From Lentisphaerales bacterium (GTDB taxonomy: Bacteria > Verrucomicrobiota > Kiritimatiellia > JAUXFM01), in contig JAUXFM010000010.1 of the NCBI GenBank assembly GCA_030622955.1, forward strand, positions 1 through 44,193: a DNA stretch of 44,193 nt. Direction: 5' to 3'. The notes under the pieces are model-generated. The model searched no databases and had not been told where the DNA came from. It saw only the letters and a list, made by a program, of their open reading frames with translations. Below are positions 23,850 to 31,826 of this stretch, piece by piece; within the stretch, counting starts at the first letter, position 1, and each line of letters opens with the position of its first letter. The position numbers and the translations under genes are program-made.

Positions 23850-24617
23850 ATGAAGGTTGGTGTAGCTGATTACGGCATGAATGTGTGGGACGGTGGGTTA
23901 TACGATGTTGAGGAGCGTCTCGAGACCCTAAAGGGCATCGGCTATGACGGCACTGAGCGCTGTACGGCTGTCTCGGAGTCGACTGCCCTGCAGCGCGCAG
24001 CACTCTATCACCGCTTGGGAATGGATTTCTCCACCTGTCTAGGGCCTGATGTACAAACTTCGATCCAGTGGACGGCGGCTCTAGGCAAGTCCTATGTCTG
24101 GCTGGCAGTTGGCAACATGGCTCGATCGGATGACTCGCCTGCTTTTGACACATTCTGTCGTAAAGTCAACCGCTTCACTGAACTCTGTAAGCGTTGGAAC
24201 ATTCGCGCTGCGCTCCACAATCATCTTGGTCAGATTGTCGAGAATCAGCAGGAGTTGGAGGACTTCCTCAAACGTTGTCCGGACTGCGGCCTGGTTTTTG
24301 ATACAGGCCATTTGGCGGCTGCCGGAGGCGACCCCGTGGAGATCATCAACAAGCATACCGACCGTATCAGTGCTATGCATGTCAAGGACTGGCTCGTGAC
24401 AGATGACAGCATTGGTCTCAATAAATGGGGACAACGCGGTCGTTTCGTCGAACTGGGCGCCGGCAACATTCAGCAGGATTTGGATGGTGTGATCAAGGCG
24501 CTGATCGATAACTCTTACGATGGTTGGGTTCATGTTGAGCACGATAAGCATTTGCAGGATCCTCTAAAAGATCTGGCCATCAGTCGCACCTTCCTGAGTG
24601 AGCGGGGTGTAGCATGA
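23850..24617 (+). CDS. Sugar phosphate isomerase/epimerase-type TIM-barrel protein
   Basis: 255 residues from the ATG at 23850. An upstream in-frame start would run through the promoter. It fits the xylose-isomerase-like AP-endonuclease 2 superfamily: MKVGVADYGMNVWDG at the first strand, GYDGTERCTAV (metal-site Glu), NIRAALHNHLGQIVE (His-x-His), CGLVFDTGHLAAAGGD (Asp and His), ISAMHVKDW, and EHDKHLQDP near the end. These provide the divalent metal ligands of the family. First gene of a three-gene operon with overlapping stops and starts; it probably isomerises or epimerises a sugar, polyol or keto acid. Substrate unknown. Confidence 0.86.
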   Translation: MKVGVADYGMNVWDGGLYDVEERLETLKGIGYDGTERCTAVSESTALQRAALYHRLGMDFSTCLGPDVQTSIQWTAALGKSYVWLAVGNMARSDDSPAFDTFCRKVNRFTELCKRWNIRAALHNHLGQIVENQQELEDFLKRCPDCGLVFDTGHLAAAGGDPVEIINKHTDRISAMHVKDWLVTDDSIGLNKWGQRGRFVELGAGNIQQDLDGVIKALIDNSYDGWVHVEHDKHLQDPLKDLAISRTFLSERGVA

Positions 24618-25693
24618 GTTCCAAAGAAGCCAAGGAGACGAGCATGGAACCGATTAGACTGGGTATCCTGGGGCTTGGTCGCGCGGGCTGGGGAATGCAC
24701 ACCAACGAACTGAAATCGCGCAGCAAGCAGTTTAAGATCGTGGCGGCATGTGACGTGGAGCAAGAGCGGCTGGATCGCATGGCGGAACGCTATGCCTGCC
24801 GCACGCACCTTGATATTGATGTGTTTCTGGCTGATGAAGACATGGAAATGGTGTCAATTGCGACCCGATCTCCTGATCATGTGGATCATGCCGAGAAAGC
24901 GCTGAAAGCCGGAAAATTCGTTTTTCTCGAAAAACCGATCGCTCTGAGTCTGGCGCAGGCGGAACAGTTGCAGGCTGCATCGGAGCGTCATCCCGACCGC
25001 CTGTTCTTTCGCCACAACCGCCGTTTCGAGGCAGGGTTCCAGCACATCCGCGAAATCATCGCATCGGGAATCATAGGGAATGTGTATGAAATAAAGCTAC
25101 ATCGCCACAGTTATCAACGTCGGGATGATTGGCAGACTCTGATGGATTGTGGTGGTGGCCAACTCAACAATTGGGGACCGCATATTATTGATCATGCCTT
25201 GCGCTTCCTGGAGTCACCGGTAGCGGAACAGTGGAGTGACCTCAAGAAGGTGGCGGCGGTCGGGGATGCTGAGGATCATGTCAACATCATGCTTAAAGGC
25301 GAGAACGGGCGCGTGGTGAATATTGAAATCAGTGGCGGGGTCGTCCTGAGCCAGCCTACCTATGTGGTTTTTGGCGATCGTGGCACAGTGACCTGCGATG
25401 ACACAGATATCACGATGAAGTATCTGCGGCCTGATTTTGTTCCATCCGAATGTCAGGCTCATCCGGAAACGCCACCGATGAGCGGTGCATTCGGCAATAC
25501 CGAAACACTGCCATGGATCCGAAAAACGATCATGGTCGAACCGGAGACGGGCTGTGATATCGCCACGATCTGGGATCATCTCTTTGCTGCCGTTCGAGAA
25601 GGGACCGCGTTCCCGATTACCATAGAAGAGGCCATCGAAGTGATGCGTGTCAGTGCCAAGGCAAAAGAAGGAACAGAGTTTCAACAATCATGA
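24614..25693 (+). CDS. Gfo/Idh/MocA-family oxidoreductase
   Basis: 359 residues; ATG overlaps the previous stop (ATGA). A second in-frame ATG 11 residues in (METIR-like MEPIRLGILGLGRAGWGMHT) is where the Rossmann fold begins and could be the true start. The dinucleotide-binding GLGRAGWG, the cofactor/substrate motif FVFLEKPIALSLAQAEQL and the catalytic region GGQLNNWGPHIIDHALRF are typical. It oxidises or reduces a sugar or inositol-like substrate with NAD(P). It lies between the isomerase-like and UroD-like genes. Confidence 0.9.
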   Translation: MSSKEAKETSMEPIRLGILGLGRAGWGMHTNELKSRSKQFKIVAACDVEQERLDRMAERYACRTHLDIDVFLADEDMEMVSIATRSPDHVDHAEKALKAGKFVFLEKPIALSLAQAEQLQAASERHPDRLFFRHNRRFEAGFQHIREIIASGIIGNVYEIKLHRHSYQRRDDWQTLMDCGGGQLNNWGPHIIDHALRFLESPVAEQWSDLKKVAAVGDAEDHVNIMLKGENGRVVNIEISGGVVLSQPTYVVFGDRGTVTCDDTDITMKYLRPDFVPSECQAHPETPPMSGAFGNTETLPWIRKTIMVEPETGCDIATIWDHLFAAVREGTAFPITIEEAIEVMRVSAKAKEGTEFQQS

Positions 25694-26667
25694 CATCGCG
25701 CGAGATCATCCTTGGAAACTTGAATCATACGAATCCCCCCCGGCCTGGCCTCACTTTCGACGGCAATCGCATCAATGATGCGTTGTTCTCTTTCTTGCCG
25801 GCATGCTCCAGCTACACACCAAAGCGATGGAAAGAAGGATCAAAAGAATTCTACGATGACGAATGGGGCAACATTTGGATGCGCATGATCGATGGCTCCT
25901 TTAAAGGGGAGATCCATAAGCCGGCGCTCACATCGTGGGACGACCTGGACGACCTGCGTCTCCCCGACTACGCCGAGCCGTCCTGTTATGAACATATGAT
26001 GGAAACGTTTTCGCAATCAACAGACAAATTCAAGCTGGCCGGGATCGGCGGCTGGATTTTCGATAATGCCCGCTATTTACGGAAGATGGAGGTTTACTTC
26101 CTGGATCTGGCCATGTATCCAGACGAGATCAAACGCCTCAACAGCATGGTGGCCCAAGTCTATGAGGATAAAATTCGCGGTGCAGCGAAGACTGGCGCCG
26201 ACGGCATAGTGATTGGCGAGGATCTCGGAACGCAGGAAGGTCTCCTGTTCAGTCCGGCTATGTTCCGTGAGTTCTTTAAGGAGACATATACAAGACTCAT
26301 GGGAATTGCGCACGAACACGGAATGAAGGTGTTTATGCATTCCTGCGGAATGAATTGGGAGCTGATCGACGACCTGATCGACTGCGGTGTTGACTGCTTT
26401 CAATTCGATCAGCCAGCGCTCTACGACATGCCGGCTTTAGCAGACAAGTTTCGCGCAAGCAAGGTGGCGCTCTGGGCGCCCACCGATATTCAAACAGTGT
26501 TGCCGACCGGCAATCGTGCCTTCATCGAATGCGAGACGCATCGCATGTTGGACACCTTTAAGGGCTGTCTGATCGGTAAGAATTATCCGGACCTACCCGG
26601 GATCGGTGTCGATCCCGAATGGGATCGGTGGGCCTACGACATCATGGCCGCCACCGATTGGAAATAG
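25690..26667 (+). CDS. Uroporphyrinogen-decarboxylase-like protein (MtaA-type)
   Basis: 325 residues; ATG overlaps the previous stop (ATGA). The C-terminal half carries MKVFMHSCGMNWELIDDLID, with the H-x-C pair used for zinc binding in MtaA-type methyltransferases, and GVDCFQFDQP. GADGIVIGEDLGTQEGLLFS is the usual mid-barrel segment. No haem genes are near, so a role in haem synthesis is unlikely; the operon suggests catabolism, perhaps a methyl transfer or decarboxylation in sugar breakdown. It is a distant relative of the frameshifted gene at 17611-18877, and much shorter. Confidence 0.85.
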   Translation: MTSREIILGNLNHTNPPRPGLTFDGNRINDALFSFLPACSSYTPKRWKEGSKEFYDDEWGNIWMRMIDGSFKGEIHKPALTSWDDLDDLRLPDYAEPSCYEHMMETFSQSTDKFKLAGIGGWIFDNARYLRKMEVYFLDLAMYPDEIKRLNSMVAQVYEDKIRGAAKTGADGIVIGEDLGTQEGLLFSPAMFREFFKETYTRLMGIAHEHGMKVFMHSCGMNWELIDDLIDCGVDCFQFDQPALYDMPALADKFRASKVALWAPTDIQTVLPTGNRAFIECETHRMLDTFKGCLIGKNYPDLPGIGVDPEWDRWAYDIMAATDWK

Positions 26668-26746
26668 CAAAGACAAGCGCCCTGATGCAAGAGCTGGCAC
26701 CGTTCGATTTACTCGATGCGATGTTTTCATGTCAGCTTGGTTGTGC

Positions 26747-26905
26747 TAGAGCAGTTTCACAAATACTGTAGCCGTTTTGGCTACTGCATTGCGTATGCTC
26801 TGTGTCAGGCTGCATCGGAACAGCCCTGCTATTCCTGCTTCGCCCTCCTTGATCATGTACAATTCGCAACGCCCCTCAGGCTACAGTATTTCTTCAACCG
26901 CTCTA
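26747..26905. mobile_element. MITE-like element, copy C (159 bp)
   Basis: Same 159-bp element with TAGAGC and GCTCTA ends flanked by TA. It sits 79 bp after the catabolic operon and 101 bp before the ABC exporter genes, so it may influence transcription of the latter. It differs from copy A at four positions and from copy B at seven by my reading. The internal hairpin has one mismatch here. Confidence 0.85.
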
Positions 26906-27006
26906 ATAGATGATTATTGGCGGCGGCAAATTCGACCTCCTCCAATTTCTTTTTGTTTCTTCAAGCTCGACGCATCTAGGCTACTGGGATATTTTTGTTG
27001 TTCTGT

Positions 27007-28743
27007 ATGAGAGCTCACCGCATAAGAGACTATTTCTTCCCGCATAAATGGTGGCTCATTACGGGGTTTGTCTTCCTGATCATCACCAGCGGCATCCAGT
27101 TGATGATTCCCATGGTAGTGCGATTCACCGTCAACAACCTGGAAGCGGAAATGGCTACATCTCAATTCCTGTTACAGGCAGGTATGCTCTATCTGGCCCT
27201 GACAGGCATTCGTGCCGCCGCACGCTTCGCCTGGCGCTTCATGATTTTCGGCACATCACGAAAAATCGAACGCAATATGCGTGATGACCTTTATGAACAC
27301 ATCATGCAACTCCCGGTCGAGTTCTTCGGCAGAAGGCGAATTGGCGACCTGATGGCTATATCCTCTAACGATATTGATGCCGTCAGACGAGCTGTAGGGT
27401 TCGGCTTGCTTATCGCGCTCGATATGCTCGTCATGCTGATCGGTTCCATCTATTTCATGGCTCAGATCAACCCGAGAGTCACAATGCTGGCAATCCTTCC
27501 AATGCCCTTTATGGCAATCCTCCTCCTTACCATCGGGCCACGTATCCGTAAGATATTCACACAAGTCCAGGAATCTTTTGCCGCGCTGACTGTTACAGCC
27601 GAAGAAAACGTCACTGGCGTGCGCGTTGTTAAAGCTTATTGTCAAGAAGCCGGCGAAGAAGATAGATTCAGGAAATCGAACCTGCACTACAAAAAGATGA
27701 ACCTGAAGATGGCGCTCATTGACGGCGCGTTTCACGGCGTCATGTTCTTGCTGCCATCCCTATCGCTGGTCGCCATATTGTTCTTTGGCGGGATCGAATA
27801 TATGCAGGGCCAGCTCCATATCGGCGGGTTTCTCGCCCTCTCCATGTATGTTCGATCTCTCAGAATGCCCATGCAATCGATTGGATTTATATATCGCATG
27901 ATCCAGCGAGGCAGAGTCTCAATAAAGCGGATCTGGGACGTGCTCATCGAAAAGACGGATTTCGGGCAAGAGGAATCGCCAGGACATATTGATACTATGA
28001 TCGAATTCAACGATCTTACTTTTTCATATCCCGAGCACAAGCATATCGCCGTGAAAGATTTCTCCCTAAAAGTGAAGAAGGGCGAAACTGTGGCAATCAT
28101 GGGGCGGACGGGATCCGGCAAGAGTACGATTATCAATTTGCTCCTGCGTCTCTATGATCCACCACCCGGCACAGTATCAGTTGGCGGCATAGACATCCTC
28201 GATATTCCAAAAAGAGAACTCCGTGCATTGTTCGGCACAGCACCACAGGAAGCCTTTCTCTTCACGAATTCCATCAGAGAGAACATTTCCTTCGCTCGCA
28301 GCCGGCCCAGTGATGAGGAGATCCAACGCGTCGCTGAATCCGCACATGTTTACGATGACATCATGGACATGCCCGATAAACTCGATACCATCATTGGAGA
28401 ACGGGGCATCACACTTTCCGGCGGCCAACGTCAACGCACCTCGCTCGCCCGCGCATTCCTTGCCGACAGGAAGATATTGATCCTTGACGATCCGCTTTCT
28501 GCTGTCGATACGGTGACGGAAGCCGGCATCCTGCGGGCTATCGAACGTGAAAAGAAGAATCGCACCGTCATTCTGGTCACTAACAGAGTGAATGCAGCGC
28601 GCATGGCAGATCGAATCGTCGTGATCGAGCGTGGCTCAATAATCGAGCAGGGCACTGAAAAAGAGCTCTTACGGAAGAACGGTGCCTACACTGAGGTTTA
28701 CAAACATCAGCAATTTGAAGTGAACATCGAGAAGGAACCATAA
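27007..28743 (+). CDS. ABC exporter half-transporter with degenerate catalytic site
   Basis: 578 residues from ATG 27007. An N-terminal six-helix exporter domain (about 1-310; first helix WWLITGFVFLIITSGIQLMI) is followed by the ATPase. Walker A is GRTGSGKST near 366, the signature is LSGGQRQRTSLARAF, and Walker B ends ILILDDPLSAVDT: the catalytic glutamate after the Walker B Asp is replaced by Asp. That is the known mark of the degenerate half of heterodimeric exporters such as TM287/288 and BmrCD. Its partner follows directly. Export substrate, possibly lipid or drug, is unknown. Confidence 0.92.
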   Translation: MRAHRIRDYFFPHKWWLITGFVFLIITSGIQLMIPMVVRFTVNNLEAEMATSQFLLQAGMLYLALTGIRAAARFAWRFMIFGTSRKIERNMRDDLYEHIMQLPVEFFGRRRIGDLMAISSNDIDAVRRAVGFGLLIALDMLVMLIGSIYFMAQINPRVTMLAILPMPFMAILLLTIGPRIRKIFTQVQESFAALTVTAEENVTGVRVVKAYCQEAGEEDRFRKSNLHYKKMNLKMALIDGAFHGVMFLLPSLSLVAILFFGGIEYMQGQLHIGGFLALSMYVRSLRMPMQSIGFIYRMIQRGRVSIKRIWDVLIEKTDFGQEESPGHIDTMIEFNDLTFSYPEHKHIAVKDFSLKVKKGETVAIMGRTGSGKSTIINLLLRLYDPPPGTVSVGGIDILDIPKRELRALFGTAPQEAFLFTNSIRENISFARSRPSDEEIQRVAESAHVYDDIMDMPDKLDTIIGERGITLSGGQRQRTSLARAFLADRKILILDDPLSAVDTVTEAGILRAIEREKKNRTVILVTNRVNAARMADRIVVIERGSIIEQGTEKELLRKNGAYTEVYKHQQFEVNIEKEP

Positions 28744-28745
28744 CT

Positions 28746-30566
28746 TTGCAGCATTCACCTCAACAGGATTTCCAGGAAGAAGTACTCGGCAAAGCCGTGG
28801 ATATGAAACATATCCAAAGGCTTATGCGCTACCTGCGCCCCTATACGACACCTGTTCTGGTTACTCTCTTTCTCCTTATAGCACTGAGTGGGCTCACGCT
28901 CCTGACCCCAAAGATAATCGCACATGCCATTGATACCATCATCAAGACCTTTGACGCTACCGCCGGCCATCAGTTTACCGAATACAGGAACTCCCTCGCA
29001 AAACAGGCCCTGTTCATTCTCGCGATCTTTGGCGTGAGAGCAATTGTGACCATGCTCCAGCAGGTTCTCTTGGAGTACGTCGGCCAGGGCATCATGTTCG
29101 ATTTGCGACGCGATGTTTTCAAGCGTCTGCAGGAATTACCGCTCAGCTATTACGATCGCAACCCTGCCGGTCGCCTTATCACCCGTGCAACGAATGACAT
29201 CAACGTCATTAACGAGGCTTTTTCCGGTGTTCTGATCTATGTTTGCCGCGATATGTTCATCATGGTCGGCGTCCTGGTCCTTCTTTTCGCCATGAATCTT
29301 GAGTTGACCTTCTTCATGCTTATCCCCGTGCCCCTTCTCGTGGTTGCGTCAGCATTGTTCAGGCCTATTAGCAGGCGTTGCTGGCGTGCCGTGCGCACAA
29401 TGGTCGCGAAGACCAACGCCTTCATGCATGAATCGTTTTCCGGAGTGCATATCGTAAAGATGTTCAATCGCGAAAAGCAACTTGGCGATGAATTTCACGC
29501 GATCAACAATGCAAATTACCTTGCCCGACTCAAGGTGTTGAGGGTCGATTCCCTCTTCAATTCAATGACCCTCATCCTCACCAGCATCCCCATTTCATTG
29601 TTGCTCTGGCTGGGCGGAACGCGCGTCGCGGCCATGGATCTAAGCTTCGGTGAATTCTATCTCTATCTGACCCTTCTGCGCATGTTGTTCATGCCGATTA
29701 CCGGGATTGCCGAGAAATACATCCTTATGCAATCGGCCATGGCTTCGGGTGAACGTATCTTCCAGGTTATTGATCAACCCGATCAGATGCCGGATCCCGT
29801 GAAGCCTGTTGCCCCACAACCATTTAAAGGCTCCGTAGAGTTCAGGGGCGTTACATTTTCTTACGATGGAAAGAGAGAGATCCTGAAAGATGTTTCCTTC
29901 AAGGTGAAGCCGGGCCAAACACTTGCACTCGTCGGCAATACAGGATCCGGTAAGACTACAACGACCAGCTTGATAAGTCGCTTCTATGATGTTACCGGCG
30001 GCCAGGTCCAGGTAAGCGGCATTGACGTCCGTGATTTTATGAAAAGCGAACTGCGAGCACATATAGGGATCGTTATGCAGGAAGTCTTCATCTTCTCATC
30101 AACTGTCCGTGATAATGTAAGACTCTCATCAACCGATATCAGTGATGAGGATGTCTGGAGCGCTATCAAGGCTGTTGGCGCCGATGAATTCGTTTCTCAA
30201 CTACCAAATGGCCTGGATGAAGTACTTGCCGAGCGTGGTACGGGCCTTTCGGTGGGCCAGCGCCAATTGCTAGCCTTCGCAAGGGCACTCGCGCATGATC
30301 GCGCAATAATCGTGCTCGATGAAGCAACTGCGAGTGTTGACACCAAGAGCGAGATGCTCATCCAAAAAGCGACGGAATTGTTGCTCAAGAACAGGACATC
30401 AATAGTTGTGGCACACCGTCTTTCCACGATCAAAAACGCTGACCGAATACTCGTCTTCAAAGATGGTCGTATCGTTGAGGAGGGCAATCATGCCGAGTTG
30501 ATCGCAAAAGAAGGAGCCTACTTCAAGATGTACAACCTGCAATTCGCTCAGCAGGAAGACGATTAG
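28746..30566 (+). CDS. ABC exporter half-transporter, canonical catalytic site
   Basis: 606 residues from a TTG two bases after the previous stop, with AAGGA nine bases upstream; an ATG at 28803 is the alternative start and would remove 19 residues. Six-helix exporter domain, then Walker A GNTGSGKTTT, signature LSVGQRQLLAFARAL and Walker B AIIVLDEATASVDT with an intact catalytic Glu. The LSVGQ signature with one canonical and one degenerate site is the pattern of the TM288 type partner. The two genes clearly encode one heterodimeric pump in the inner membrane. Confidence 0.93.
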   Translation: MQHSPQQDFQEEVLGKAVDMKHIQRLMRYLRPYTTPVLVTLFLLIALSGLTLLTPKIIAHAIDTIIKTFDATAGHQFTEYRNSLAKQALFILAIFGVRAIVTMLQQVLLEYVGQGIMFDLRRDVFKRLQELPLSYYDRNPAGRLITRATNDINVINEAFSGVLIYVCRDMFIMVGVLVLLFAMNLELTFFMLIPVPLLVVASALFRPISRRCWRAVRTMVAKTNAFMHESFSGVHIVKMFNREKQLGDEFHAINNANYLARLKVLRVDSLFNSMTLILTSIPISLLLWLGGTRVAAMDLSFGEFYLYLTLLRMLFMPITGIAEKYILMQSAMASGERIFQVIDQPDQMPDPVKPVAPQPFKGSVEFRGVTFSYDGKREILKDVSFKVKPGQTLALVGNTGSGKTTTTSLISRFYDVTGGQVQVSGIDVRDFMKSELRAHIGIVMQEVFIFSSTVRDNVRLSSTDISDEDVWSAIKAVGADEFVSQLPNGLDEVLAERGTGLSVGQRQLLAFARALAHDRAIIVLDEATASVDTKSEMLIQKATELLLKNRTSIVVAHRLSTIKNADRILVFKDGRIVEEGNHAELIAKEGAYFKMYNLQFAQQEDD

Positions 30567-30572
30567 ATCTCT

Positions 30573-31703
30573 GTGGCCCGCGGCCCGGGCCTTGGCCCTT
30601 TCCTTTCTGTGTCCTTTGCTAAGATCACAAAGAATGGCGAACCTCGGGATGGAACGCTTCTTCTTATACCTGCGGTTACCATTGCGCTTCCCATACTTTG
30701 GATCGACTTCATCTTCCGCTTCCACTATTCTCCAGCTGTGCAACATTTGAAGGTAGAACAGTTCCTCAAGCTGCGCGTAACCTTTGCGGGGTTGCTCACA
30801 GCAGGCGGCGTAGTTACTGCAGCTGCGACGCTTGGCGGTTTTCTTGGACGGTTCTGGTGGCGCTTCGACCTGCTTGCTCATTTCAGGGTTCAGTACCTGG
30901 TCGCCCTCACGTTGATTTCCATTGGATTGCCTCTTCTTCGCAGGAAGCGACTCGCGATCACGTTCGGGGTTGCCGCCCTGATCAATCTCCTCGTTATTGC
31001 ACCTCTCCATTTCGGCAGAACCAGCGCGGAGAAAGGCGCGCCATCGCTACGTGCCGTCATGTTGAACGTTAATACGGCCAACCAACAGTATGAGAAAGTG
31101 CGTACGTTCCTGAAGGAGGCCGATGCCGACATCGTGGTAATTGAAGAAATCAACGCAGAATGGTTACGGCAACTCCAGCCATTGACGAATGTCTATCCTT
31201 ATGTGGAAGCAGCTCCGCGCGAGAATAATTTCGGCATCATGCTGATGAGCAAACATTCTTTCACGACGTCCTGCCCGATCTTCCTCGTCGGCGATGATTT
31301 GGTACCTTCTGTCTTCGCAGAGTGCGAGATCGAAGGTCAGCCTTTCGCCATTTTGGGTACTCACGCTCTGCCACCGCGAAACAAACGCTACACGGAATAC
31401 CGCAACGAACAGCTCGCAAACATTCCCGTCTTCTTGGAACAGTACAAATCACCTATTATCCTATTAGGCGATCTAAATGCGACGCCATGGTCTTTCTGTT
31501 TCAAGAAGTTGTTACGCGAAACACAGCTCAAGGACAGTGCGAAAGGTTGGGGTGTACAATGCACGTGGCCGACGTTCTGCTTGCCTGTGCGAATTCCCAT
31601 CGATCATTGCCTGGTTTCGCCGGAACTCATCATCACCAACCGCCATACCGGCCCACACATAGGTTCCGATCACCTTCCTCTCATAGTCGATATTGTTCAC
31701 TAA
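30573..31703 (+). CDS. Membrane-anchored endonuclease/exonuclease/phosphatase-family protein
   Basis: 376 residues from a GTG six bases after the exporter stop. The N-terminal third has about three transmembrane helices (LLIPAVTIALPILWIDFIF, LTAGGVVTAAATLGGFLG, AITFGVAALINLLVIAPLHF). The C-terminal domain is an EEP fold: LRAVMLNVNTANQQYEKV, DIVVIEEIN (metal Glu), FAILGTHALPPRN, IILLGDLNATPWS and GSDHLPLIVDI (catalytic Asp-His). Bacterial proteins of this architecture are usually annotated as membrane EEP proteins of unknown substrate; some relatives hydrolyse phosphodiesters. It is probably co-transcribed with the exporter. Confidence 0.85.
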   Translation: MARGPGLGPFLSVSFAKITKNGEPRDGTLLLIPAVTIALPILWIDFIFRFHYSPAVQHLKVEQFLKLRVTFAGLLTAGGVVTAAATLGGFLGRFWWRFDLLAHFRVQYLVALTLISIGLPLLRRKRLAITFGVAALINLLVIAPLHFGRTSAEKGAPSLRAVMLNVNTANQQYEKVRTFLKEADADIVVIEEINAEWLRQLQPLTNVYPYVEAAPRENNFGIMLMSKHSFTTSCPIFLVGDDLVPSVFAECEIEGQPFAILGTHALPPRNKRYTEYRNEQLANIPVFLEQYKSPIILLGDLNATPWSFCFKKLLRETQLKDSAKGWGVQCTWPTFCLPVRIPIDHCLVSPELIITNRHTGPHIGSDHLPLIVDIVH

Positions 31704-31826
31704 CGTTGCGGTTAGAACAACGAACGGCAATCTCCCACATTTTCACGACCATTTCCCGCATTGGCATTTCTTAAGATGCGCTTCTTTGCTACTATTGGCA
31801 GCTTGAAAGGAGGATGACACCCTCTC

